Source: Streptomyces albireticuli
GTDB taxonomy: Bacteria > Actinomycetota > Actinomycetes > Streptomycetales > Streptomycetaceae
Assembly (NCBI RefSeq): GCF_002192455.1
Contig: NZ_CP021744.1
Coordinates: 6,596,501-6,660,500 of the forward strand
Reading direction: 5' to 3'
Length of the DNA: 64,000 nt
A program made the position numbers and the translations under genes. The notes beneath the pieces were generated by a model. It did not search any database. It had not been told where the DNA came from and was given only the letters and a program-made list of their open reading frames with translations. The stretch's first letter is position 1. Each line of letters starts with the position of its first letter. Below are positions 26,035-33,605 of this stretch, piece by piece.

Positions 26035-26040
26035 ATTCTA
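26035..26040 (-). promoter_or_regulatory. -10 element for purB, probably leaderless
   Basis: TAGAAT on the minus strand ends 8 nt before the GTG start and there is no ribosome-binding site between. Transcription would start at about the first base of the coding region. No good -35 is seen. Confidence 0.5.
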
Positions 26041-26074
26041 CTGGCGGTTCGCGCAGGTCCGCGCCGCGCCCCGG

Positions 26075-26092
26075 TTCGTAGGTAGCTACGAA
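26075..26092. promoter_or_regulatory. Palindrome upstream of purB
   Basis: TTCGTAG-GTAG-CTACGAA, with perfect 7-bp arms and a 4-nt centre, lies ~50 bp upstream of the purB start and just past the end of the SGNH hydrolase gene. Its AT-containing arms stand out from the GC-rich surroundings. It could be a repressor operator (TetR-like size) controlling purB. Confidence 0.55.
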
Positions 26093-26098
26093 GGCCGG

Positions 26099-26872
26099 TC
26101 AGGAGGCGTCGTAGGGCAGCAGCTCGGCGCGCTTCGGCGGGCGGCCGTCGCCCGACGAGCGGCCCGTGAGCCGGCGGCCGATCCACGGCCCGAGGTGCTC
26201 GCGCGCGAAGCGGGCGTCGGAGGCGCGGCGGCTGGCCCAGCCCGGGCGCGCGGCCGGCGGCAGCGGCCGCCGCCAGTCCTCCTCGGGCTCGTACCCGAGC
26301 GCCTGCCACACCGCCTCGGCCACCCGGCGGTGGCCCTCGGCGTTCAGGTGCAGCCGGTCCTCGTCCCACAGCCGCGGGTCGCCCAGCGCCGCGGCGCCGT
26401 AGAGGTCCACGACCAGCGCGTCGTGCCGCCTGGCCAGCTCCTCGATGAAGTCGAACAGCTGCTCCATGCGGGGCCGGAACCGCTCCAGCACCGGGCCCCG
26501 GCGCCCCGGGCTGCGCATCAGCACCAGCTGCTTGCAGTTCGGCGCCAGTCGGCCGGCGGCCTCCTCCAGCCGGGCGCACACCAGGTCCACGTCGCACTTG
26601 GGCCGCAGCACGTCGTTGAGCCCGCCGACCAGGGTGACGAGGTCGGCGCCCATCCCGGCGGCCGCCGTCGCCTGCTCGTCCGCGATCTGCCCGATCAGCT
26701 TGCCGCGCACCGCGAGGTTCGCGTAGCGGAAGCCGGGCGTACGGGCGGCCAGGCGGGCGGCGAGCAGGTCGGCCCAGCCGCGGTAGGTGCCGTCCGGGAG
26801 GCCGTCCGACATGCCCTCGGTGAACGAGTCACCGACCGCGACAAAACTGGTGTACGTGGCATTCATCTGCAT
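26099..26872 (-). CDS. SGNH/GDSL-family hydrolase
   Basis: A 257-aa esterase-like protein with all four SGNH blocks: GDSFTEG (nucleophile S16), the block II Gly in YANLAVRG, GGLNDVL (block III Asn) and a C-terminal Asp-His in WDEDRLHLNAEGH. No signal peptide is present, so it acts in the cytoplasm. Two in-frame ATGs (26872 and 26866) are possible behind AGGAT. Lipase, thioesterase or carbohydrate esterase activity cannot be told apart by sequence. It lies directly upstream of purB, in the same orientation. Confidence 0.93.
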   Translation of the reverse strand: MQMNATYTSFVAVGDSFTEGMSDGLPDGTYRGWADLLAARLAARTPGFRYANLAVRGKLIGQIADEQATAAAGMGADLVTLVGGLNDVLRPKCDVDLVCARLEEAAGRLAPNCKQLVLMRSPGRRGPVLERFRPRMEQLFDFIEELARRHDALVVDLYGAAALGDPRLWDEDRLHLNAEGHRRVAEAVWQALGYEPEEDWRRPLPPAARPGWASRRASDARFAREHLGPWIGRRLTGRSSGDGRPPKRAELLPYDAS

Positions 26873-26932
26873 GGCGCGGAGATCCTACTCCGAAACCGGC
26901 GCGCTCCGCGCGGCGTTTCCGCACGCCGCACG

Positions 26933-26967
26933 GACCGGGGTCCCGGGCGCCGCCCCGGACCCCGGTC
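26933..26967. terminator. Hairpin after the CNNM operon
   Basis: GACCGGGGTCC and its complement (11-bp arms, 13-nt loop) lie 5 nt beyond the stop of the second CNNM gene. The sequence resembles the tail of the dispersed palindromic element and may be a remnant. Confidence 0.7.
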
Positions 26968-26971
26968 ACCC

Positions 26972-27985
26972 CTACGACCGCCGCCCGACCAGCTCCCGGA
27001 GCACGTCCTCCAGGGTGACCAGGCCCGCGAGCCGGTCGTCCTCGCCGATGACCGCCGCGAGGTGCGTACCGGTGCCGCTCATCGTCGTGATCACGTCGTC
27101 CAGCGGGGTCGACGCCCGCACGGTCGCGATCCGGCGCATCCGCTGGAGCGGGAACGGCAGGTCGCGCGGCTTGGCGTCCAGCGCGTCCTTCACATGCAGA
27201 TAGCCGAGGATCCGGCCCGCGCCGTCGATGACCGGGAAGCGGGAGAAGCCGGACTCGGCGGACAGCAGCTCCAGCTGCTCCGGGGTGACCCCGAGCCGGG
27301 CCGAGACGACCCGCTCGACGGGCGTCACCACGTCCATGACCGGCCGGGTGCCCAGCTCCAGGGCGTCCCGCAGCCGCTCGGTGGACCGGTCGTCGAGCAG
27401 CCCCGCCGCGCTGGAGTCGGCGACGATCCGGGCCAGCTGGTCGTCCGAGTACGTCGCGGCGACCTCGTCCTTGGGCTCCACTCGCATCAGCTTCAGGAGC
27501 CCGTTCGCCAGCGAGTTGATGGTGAAGACCACCGGGCGCAGGGCCCGGGCCAGCGCGGCCAGCGGCGGGCCGAGCAGCAGGGCGGTGCGCACCGGCTCGG
27601 CCAGCGCGATGTTCTTCGGCACCATCTCGCCGAAGAGCATGTGCAGATAGGTCGCCACGGCCAGGGCGATCACGAACGACGCCGGGTGCACCAGCCCGTC
27701 CGGCACCCCCGCCACGTCGAAGACCGGCGCCAGCAGATGGGCGATGGCCGGCTCGGCGACGACACCGAGCACCAGTGTGCACAGGGTGATGCCGAGCTGG
27801 GCCGCGGCCATCAGGGCCGAGACGTGCCGCAGGCCCCACAGCACGCTGCGGGCCCGCCGGTCGCCCTGGTCGGCGTACGGCTCGATCTGACTGCGGCGCA
27901 CCGAGATCATGGCGAACTCGGCGCCCACGAAGAAGGCGTTGACGACGAGCGTCGCCAGACCGATGAGCAATTGCACGAAGGTCAT
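26972..27985 (-). CDS. CNNM/CorC-type membrane protein with CBS domains
   Basis: A 337-aa hemolysin C/CorC family protein. The N-terminal CNNM (DUF21) domain has about three helices (1-~145). A pair of CBS domains follows (~200-335), with MDVVTPVERVVSARLG and FPVIDGAGRILGYLHVKDAL. The C-terminal transporter-associated CorC domain is absent, unlike its neighbour, so the two may work as a heteromer. The family is linked to Mg/Co efflux or homeostasis. Its start overlaps the upstream gene stop by 4 nt. Confidence 0.92.
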   Translation of the reverse strand: MTFVQLLIGLATLVVNAFFVGAEFAMISVRRSQIEPYADQGDRRARSVLWGLRHVSALMAAAQLGITLCTLVLGVVAEPAIAHLLAPVFDVAGVPDGLVHPASFVIALAVATYLHMLFGEMVPKNIALAEPVRTALLLGPPLAALARALRPVVFTINSLANGLLKLMRVEPKDEVAATYSDDQLARIVADSSAAGLLDDRSTERLRDALELGTRPVMDVVTPVERVVSARLGVTPEQLELLSAESGFSRFPVIDGAGRILGYLHVKDALDAKPRDLPFPLQRMRRIATVRASTPLDDVITTMSGTGTHLAAVIGEDDRLAGLVTLEDVLRELVGRRS

Positions 27986-29337
27986 CGGCCGGCCTCCCCG
28001 TCCGTCGTGCCCGGGCCGTCCGCGCCGGTCTCCGGGCGGGGCGCGGTGAGCCGCACGCGCGCGGCGCGCCGGCCGGAGGCGTCGACGACGTCGATCCGCC
28101 AGCCCGCCACCTCCACGGTGTCGCCCTCGGCCGGGATCCGGCCGAGCTCGGTGGCGACCAGACCGGCCAGCGTCTCGTACGGGCCGTGCGGCGCGCGCAG
28201 GCCGATGATCTCCAGCTGGTCGGTGCGGGCGGCGCCGTCCGCGTCGTACAGCGGGCGCCCCTCGGCGTCCGTGCCGGCCGGTGCCAGGTCGGGCAGCTCG
28301 TCGGGGTCGTGCTCGTCGCGGACCTCGCCGACGACCTCCTCCACGATGTCCTCCAGGGTCACGACCCCGGCCGTGCCGCCGTACTCGTCGATGACGACGG
28401 CGATGGTCCGCCGGCCGGACAGCCGGTCCAGCAGCCGGTCCACGGTCAGCGACTCCGGTACGAGCAGCGGCTCGCGCAGCATCGTGGTGACGGGGTGGTG
28501 CGGGCGCCGCTCGGCGGGTATCGCCAGGACGTCCTTGATGTGCGCGATGCCGATGACGGTGTCCAGATTGCCGCGGTACACCGGGAAGCGGGACAGGCCG
28601 GTCGCGCGCGTGGCGTTCGCGACGTCCTCGGCGGTGGACTGCGCGTCCAGCGCCGTGACCTGGACCCGCGGGGTCATCACGTTCTCGGCCGTCAGCCCGG
28701 CCAGGCTCAGGGTCCGCACGAAGAGCTCGGCGGTGTCCGCCTCCAGCGTGCCCTCCTTGGCGGAGTGCCGGGCGAGCGCGGCCAGCTCCTGCGGGCCGCG
28801 CGCGGTGGCCAGCTCCTCGGCGGGCTCCAGGCCCATGCGGTGCAGGGTGCGGTTCGCGGTGTTGTTCAGGTGCCGGATCAGCGGCCCGAAGGCGGCGCTG
28901 AACGCGCGCTGCGCGCCCGACACCTTCTTCGCCATGGGCAGCGGCCGCGAGATCGCCCAGTTCTTCGGGACCAGCTCGCCGACCACCATCAGGACGACGG
29001 TGGACAGCACGGTGCCCAGCACCAGCGCGGTGGTGGACGCCGCCGAGGCACCGAGGCCGAGTGCCTCCATCGGCCCGGTGAGCAGGGCGGCGATGGACGG
29101 CTTGGAGATCATGCCGATGATCAGGCCGGTGACGGTGATGCCGAGCTGGGCGCCGGAGAGCTGGAAGGTGAGGCTGCGGACGGCCTTGAGGGCGCTGTCC
29201 GCGCCCCGGTCGCCGTTCTCGACGGCCCGCTCCAGCTCGGCGCGCTCGACGGTGGTGAGCGAGAACTCCGCCGCGACGAAGACGGCGCAGGCCAGGGTCA
29301 GCACCAGGGCCGCCACCAGAAGGAGCACTTCGGTCAT
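27982..29337 (-). CDS. CNNM/CorC-type membrane protein with CBS and CorC_HlyC domains
   Basis: A 451-aa protein with a CNNM membrane domain (1-~190), two CBS domains (~215-330, with VMTPRVQVTALDAQ and VVIDEYGGTAGVVTLEDIVE) and a C-terminal CorC_HlyC domain (~345-430). It is the first gene of a two-gene operon with the shorter paralogue. CNNM proteins are thought to move Mg, or to couple Mg to Na. The CBS pair probably senses adenine nucleotides. GAGGT precedes the ATG. A long leader rich in inverted repeats lies upstream. Confidence 0.93.
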   Translation of the reverse strand: MTEVLLLVAALVLTLACAVFVAAEFSLTTVERAELERAVENGDRGADSALKAVRSLTFQLSGAQLGITVTGLIIGMISKPSIAALLTGPMEALGLGASAASTTALVLGTVLSTVVLMVVGELVPKNWAISRPLPMAKKVSGAQRAFSAAFGPLIRHLNNTANRTLHRMGLEPAEELATARGPQELAALARHSAKEGTLEADTAELFVRTLSLAGLTAENVMTPRVQVTALDAQSTAEDVANATRATGLSRFPVYRGNLDTVIGIAHIKDVLAIPAERRPHHPVTTMLREPLLVPESLTVDRLLDRLSGRRTIAVVIDEYGGTAGVVTLEDIVEEVVGEVRDEHDPDELPDLAPAGTDAEGRPLYDADGAARTDQLEIIGLRAPHGPYETLAGLVATELGRIPAEGDTVEVAGWRIDVVDASGRRAARVRLTAPRPETGADGPGTTDGEAGR

Positions 29338-29480
29338 CGGTTCACCTCCGTCCCATGGTCGGGCAGAGGCGGAAGGATCGCGCGGTGTCGGCTACTGGGA
29401 GGCTCGCCCATGGGCGGACGCTCACACCTTTCAAACGGGGGGTACTCGGGGGTACCGGGTGGCAATGACTGCCACCCATG
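29338..29480 (-). promoter_or_regulatory. Inverted-repeat-rich leader of the CNNM operon
   Basis: Within 140 nt upstream of the operon start are GGGTGGCA-N5-TGCCACCC (29457-29477), the palindrome CGCCCATGGGCG (29405-29416) and a GGTAC/GTACC pair. The layout suggests a structured 5' leader that could sense a metal. I could not match it to the M-box or yybP-ykoY consensus, so the class is unknown. Confidence 0.4.
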
Positions 29481-29556
29481 GTAAAGGACCAGCAAAACGC
29501 CAGGTCGCCGTGGGCGCGGGCGGACGGCTCCGCGCCCCGGGCGGCAGGGGGCCCGG

Positions 29557-30438
29557 TCAGGAGCCCCGCAGCTCCTCCATCACCGGCGCGAACGCCTCCA
29601 GGTTCGGCTCCAGGACGGTCAGATAGGTGAACCCGTACCGCTCCCGGTGGGCGCGCACCTGGTCGGCGATGTCCTTGACCGAACCGGCCAGCACGACCGG
29701 GTGCTCCAGCAGCTCGTCCTCGGTGAGGTCCTGGCCGTGCTCGGCGAGCTCGCGCGCGGTGGCCCGGCGGTCCGCGTCGACGGCCACGACCTGCACCAGG
29801 ATGTTCAGCTCGGCGGGCGTCGCGCGCTCGGCGGCGAAGCTCTGGTAGAGGGCCATCCGCTCCTCCAGGACGGACGGCCGCAGCAGGCTCAGCGCACCCG
29901 AGGCCGAGGTCCCGGCCCCGCTGAACGCGGCGATGTCGGCGTGCCGCGCGGCCAGCCGCAGCATGCGCTTGCCGTTGCCGCCGAGCAGCAGCGGCGGGCG
30001 CGGCGCCTGCGCGGGCGCCGGTACGTGCCCGGGGTCGGCCAGTACGCGGTCGAGCTCCGTGACCGTGCGCTCCAGGTGGTCCACGCGCTCGCGCGGCGAG
30101 CCGAAGGGCAGCCCCGCCCGGTCGTGCTCCTCCTTCACATAGCCCGTGCCGAGGCCGAGCTCCAGACGCCCGCCGGTGAGCTGGTCCGTGGTCGCCACCT
30201 CGCGGGCGAGCAGGGTCGGGTTCCACAGACCGGCGTTGAGCACGAAGGTGCCGAGGCGCGGGCGCTCGGTGGCCTCCGCGGCGGCGACCAGGGAGGGGAA
30301 GGGCGCCGGCATGCCGAGGTGGTCGGCCACGAGGATGACGTCGTAGCCGAGGGACTCGGCCTTGCGGCACTTCTCGCGCCACTCGGCGGCGGAGCCGGGC
30401 GTGAGCATGTTGACGGCGAAGCGGAACGGTCGTGTCAT
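29557..30438 (-). CDS. LLM class flavin- or F420-dependent oxidoreductase
   Basis: A 293-aa luciferase-like TIM-barrel protein. N-terminal FRFAVNMLTPGSAAEWREKC and the long GGRLELGLGTGYVKEEHDRAG segment match the F420-dependent TIGR03621-type subfamily of actinobacteria. The central NPTLLAREVATTDQLTGGR is the usual cofactor-contact region. The ATG at 30438 follows a GGGGGA site; a GTG farther upstream would add an unlikely 11 residues. The substrate is unknown. It is probably monocistronic. Confidence 0.92.
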   Translation of the reverse strand: MTRPFRFAVNMLTPGSAAEWREKCRKAESLGYDVILVADHLGMPAPFPSLVAAAEATERPRLGTFVLNAGLWNPTLLAREVATTDQLTGGRLELGLGTGYVKEEHDRAGLPFGSPRERVDHLERTVTELDRVLADPGHVPAPAQAPRPPLLLGGNGKRMLRLAARHADIAAFSGAGTSASGALSLLRPSVLEERMALYQSFAAERATPAELNILVQVVAVDADRRATARELAEHGQDLTEDELLEHPVVLAGSVKDIADQVRAHRERYGFTYLTVLEPNLEAFAPVMEELRGS

Positions 30439-30597
30439 CGGGTCCCCCAAGATCGACAATGCTGCGGCCAATTTATCGGAGGGTCACTCCGCTTAGGTCG
30501 CCCGGGTCCGCCGGCCCTCGCGGAGGCGTGCGCTCACGATCCGTATTCCCGCCGTTCGCCCGAAAACGCCGTGACCGAACTCACGGACAGGGGCCGC

Positions 30598-31290
30598 TCA
30601 CGGCGACCGGGGATCCTCCGGCCCGGCGACCGGCCGCCGGGCCGTGCCCAGCACGAACACCGACGCGGGCAGCGGCACCCTGCTCTCCGGCACCCGCAGC
30701 CGCCGGTACGCCCCCATGTCGAACCCGGCGGTGGTGATCGACCGCAGCGGGTCCCGCGCCGTGTGACAGCCGCCGAACAGGGTCGGCCACACCGTGGCGT
30801 CCAGCGCCCGCTGAACCGTCGCCAGCACCTGCCCCGGCGCCCGGCCGTGCTCGAAGAACCGCAGCTCACCGCCGGGTTTGACGACCCGTCGCAACTCCGC
30901 GAGGGCCCGCCGCACGTCCCGGACCGAGCACAGCACCATCGACAGCACCGCCGCGTCGAACGCCTCGCTCTTCACCGGCAGGGCCTCCGCCACGCCCGGC
31001 ACCACGTCCACGGGCACACCGGCCCGCACCGCGGCCTCCACGGCCAGTCTCCGCAGCCGCCGTTCGGGCTCGATCGCCACCACCTCGGAGACGGTCCCCG
31101 GGTAGTACGCGAAGTTCAGCCCGTTGCCCGCACCGATCTCGATCACCCGGCCGGACAGCCCGGACAGCAACTCCCGCCGGTGCGCGGCGACACCGGCGCG
31201 GGCGTCGACGAGGGGGCTGAGGGCGGCGTAGGCGCGGGCGAAGACGGGGTGATGGACGAGGTCGTTCGAGGTGCGGGGGCGGAGCGGCAT
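30598..31290 (-). CDS. Class I SAM-dependent methyltransferase
   Basis: A 230-aa methyltransferase of the Methyltransf_11 type. Motif I is VIEIGAGNGLNFAYYPG (~49-65), the acidic loop is VVAIEPERRLRRLA, and post-I/II segments are FDAAVLSMVLCSV and LRRVVKPGGELRFFEHGRAP. The closest annotated relatives are UbiE/phospholipid-type enzymes, but the acceptor cannot be called. The palindromic element separates it from bioD, so it is not expected to be part of the biotin operon. Confidence 0.92.
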   Translation of the reverse strand: MPLRPRTSNDLVHHPVFARAYAALSPLVDARAGVAAHRRELLSGLSGRVIEIGAGNGLNFAYYPGTVSEVVAIEPERRLRRLAVEAAVRAGVPVDVVPGVAEALPVKSEAFDAAVLSMVLCSVRDVRRALAELRRVVKPGGELRFFEHGRAPGQVLATVQRALDATVWPTLFGGCHTARDPLRSITTAGFDMGAYRRLRVPESRVPLPASVFVLGTARRPVAGPEDPRSP

Positions 31291-31359
31291 GGCACACCCT
31301 TTCGTGAAGGGAACCGACGGCTACGGCGATTGTTCCCGCGACGGGGGGTGTTTTCCCCT

Positions 31360-31471
31360 CCCCGCCCCTTCCCGAATGTCCTCAAGCGCCGGACAGGCTG
31401 GATTTTCCAGCCTGTCCGGCGCTTGAGGACCGGGGTCCGGGGCGGAGCCCCGGTTCCGGGAAGGGGCGGGG
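31360..31471. repeat. Palindromic element, copy D (compact form)
   Basis: The compact and cleanest copy. A perfect 23-bp inverted repeat with a 3-nt loop (31380-31402 and 31406-31428; arm CCTCAAGCGCCGGACAGG plus CTGGA) is followed by the tail GGTCCGGGGCGGAGCCCC. Outer 14-bp arms CCCCGCCCCTTCCC and GGGAAGGGGCGGGG bracket it. It lies between the bioD stop and the methyltransferase start on the same strand and probably terminates the bio transcript. Confidence 0.9.
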
Positions 31472-31516
31472 CTGGGGAAAGCTCCCCGGCCTCAGCCGCG
31501 TACGGGCCCCCGCCTA

Positions 31517-32257
31517 TCACCCGCCGAACGGCCCCTCCGCGTACCGCGAAGCGAACCGCTCCCGCGACCACGTCCCCGACAACCCCGCCGCCAGCCACCC
31601 CGGCGCCGCCGCGCGGAACTCGGCGGCCCCCAGCGCCCCCGCCCCCTCCGGCACCGCCCCCAGCAGCGCGGCCCCCGCCGACCGGGGCAGGTCCGCCAGG
31701 TTGCAGCGGGTCGCCAGGTCGGGCCCGGACGGCCAGCTGCCGATGACGACGCCCTCGCAGCGCAGCCCGCGCGAGCGCAGCGCCTCCGCGGTCAGCGTCG
31801 TCACGTTCAGCGTGCCCAGCCCGGCCTGGGCGACGACCAGTACGGGAGCGTCCAGCAGCCGTGCGACGTCGGCGAGCGTCGACCCCGCCTCGTCCATCTC
31901 CACGAGCAGGCCGCCGGCGCCCTCGACGAGCACCAGGTCGTGCGTGTCCGCGAGTGCGGCCGCCGCCTTCGCCACCTCTTCCGGGCGTACGGGCGGGAGG
32001 CCCGCCCGGCGGGCGGCGGTCGCCGGGGCGAGCGGCTCCGGGAAGCGGGCGAGTTCGACGCCGGTGACCTCGCCGGCCAGCCGCCGCACCTCCGCGACGT
32101 CACCGTCCTCGCCGGGCGCGACCCCGGTCTGGGCGGGCTTGAGCACCGCGACGGTGCGGCCCGCGGCCAGCGCCGCCGCCGCGACCGCCGCCGTCACGAC
32201 GGTCTTGCCGACCTCGGTGCCGGTGCCGCTGACGATCAGAATTCCCTTTGCGCTCAC
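31517..32257 (-). CDS. bioD: Dethiobiotin synthase
   Basis: A 246-aa ATP-dependent carboxylase that closes the ureido ring of dethiobiotin from DAPA and CO2. The P-loop GTGTEVGKT is at 11-19, substrate-binding KPAQTG at ~40-45, and VEGAGGLLVE near 115. The GTG start follows GGAG. It is the third gene of bioB-bioA-bioD, 46 nt after bioA, and a hairpin element ends the operon. Confidence 0.96.
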   Translation of the reverse strand: MSAKGILIVSGTGTEVGKTVVTAAVAAAALAAGRTVAVLKPAQTGVAPGEDGDVAEVRRLAGEVTGVELARFPEPLAPATAARRAGLPPVRPEEVAKAAAALADTHDLVLVEGAGGLLVEMDEAGSTLADVARLLDAPVLVVAQAGLGTLNVTTLTAEALRSRGLRCEGVVIGSWPSGPDLATRCNLADLPRSAGAALLGAVPEGAGALGAAEFRAAAPGWLAAGLSGTWSRERFASRYAEGPFGG

Positions 32258-32303
32258 GCTCTCCGCTCCCGTTCTCCGGTCCGTGTCCCTTGCCCGGGCG
32301 CCG

Positions 32304-33605
32304 TCAGCCGGCCTGTGCCGCCGCGCGGACGCCCGCGCAGATCCGCGCCACGTCCTCGTCGGCCGTGACGTAGGGCGGCATGGTGTAGATCAGGTCCCGG
32401 AACGGCCGCAGCCAGACGCCCTCGCGGACCGTGGCCGCGGTCGCCGCCGCCATGTCGATCGGGTGGTCGAGCTGGACGACGCCGATCGCGCCGAGCACCC
32501 TGACGTCCCGTACGCCGGGCAGGCCGGCGACGTCCGCCAGACCGTCCCGCAGCCCGGTCCCGACCCGCTCGACCTCCGCGCGCCAGTCCTGGGACAGCAG
32601 CAGCTCGATCGAGGCGTTCGCCACGGCGGCCGCCAGCGGGTTGGCCATGAACGTCGGGCCGTGCGCCAGCACCGGGACCTCGCCGCGCGAGATGCCGTCC
32701 GCCACGCGCGGTGTGCACAGGGTCGCCGCCATCGACAGATAACCGCCGGTCAGCGCCTTGCCCACGCACATCACATCGGGGGTGACGCCCGCGTGGTCGG
32801 CCGCGAACAGCGCGCCCGTACGGCCGAAGCCGGTCGCGATCTCGTCGAGGACCAGCAGCACGTCGTGCGCGTCGCAGGCCTCCCGGAGCACCCGCAGGTA
32901 CCCCGGGTCGTGGAAGCGCATGCCGCCCGCGCCCTGCACCACCGGCTCGACGATGACGGCCGCGAGCTCGTCGGCGTGCCGGCCGACCAGGTCCCACAGG
33001 TGCTGCGCGTACGCCGGGTCCGTACCGGCGTCGAAACCGTCCGGCGGGGCGTCCGCGAAGACCTGCCGGGGCAGCGCCCCCGACCACAGCTCGTGCATCC
33101 CGCCGTCCGGGTCGCACACCGCCATCGGCTGCCAGGTGTCCCCGTGGTAGCCGCCGCGCCAGGTCATCAGGCGGCGCTTGGCGGGCCGGCCGAGCGAGCG
33201 CCAGTACTGGAGGCACATCTTCACGGCCACCTCGACCGACACCGAGCCGGAGTCGGAGAGGAAGACGTGCTCCAGCCCCTCGGGGGTGATCTCCACCAGC
33301 CGGGCGGCCAGCCGCACGGCGGGCTCATGGGTGAGCCCGCCGAACATCACATGGCTCATCCGCCCCAGCTGCGCCCGCACCGCCTCGTTGAGCACCGGGT
33401 GGTTGTAGCCGTGGACGGCGGACCACCACGACGACATCCCGTCGATCAGTTCCGACCGCCCGGCGGCGGGCTCGGCGAGCCGCAGCCGCACCCCCGACGC
33501 GGAGGCGACGGCCAGCGGCTCCTGCCGGCCCGGCATCGGGCCGTAGGGGTGCCAGACGTGCTGCCGGTCGAGGGCGAGCAGCTGCCGGGGGGTGAGGTCA
33601 GGCAT
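32304..33605 (-). CDS. bioA: Adenosylmethionine-8-amino-7-oxononanoate aminotransferase
   Basis: A 433-aa class III PLP aminotransferase that makes DAPA from KAPA with SAM as amino donor. PLP Lys is K283 (VMCVGKALTGGYL) and D254 is in LVLDEIATGFGRTG. Substrate-site features include HVWHPYGPM near the N-terminus and SSWWSAVHGYNHP. The ATG at 33605 overlaps the end of bioB by 8 nt (ATGCCTGA), so translation is coupled. Longer N-terminal readings would run back through bioB and are rejected. Confidence 0.97.
   Translation of the reverse strand: MPDLTPRQLLALDRQHVWHPYGPMPGRQEPLAVASASGVRLRLAEPAAGRSELIDGMSSWWSAVHGYNHPVLNEAVRAQLGRMSHVMFGGLTHEPAVRLAARLVEITPEGLEHVFLSDSGSVSVEVAVKMCLQYWRSLGRPAKRRLMTWRGGYHGDTWQPMAVCDPDGGMHELWSGALPRQVFADAPPDGFDAGTDPAYAQHLWDLVGRHADELAAVIVEPVVQGAGGMRFHDPGYLRVLREACDAHDVLLVLDEIATGFGRTGALFAADHAGVTPDVMCVGKALTGGYLSMAATLCTPRVADGISRGEVPVLAHGPTFMANPLAAAVANASIELLLSQDWRAEVERVGTGLRDGLADVAGLPGVRDVRVLGAIGVVQLDHPIDMAAATAATVREGVWLRPFRDLIYTMPPYVTADEDVARICAGVRAAAQAG

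Noticed and set aside
29338..29480. M-box or yybP-ykoY riboswitch before the CNNM operon
   Set aside because: Key conserved stretches of both classes are absent, so I list it only as an unclassified structured leader.
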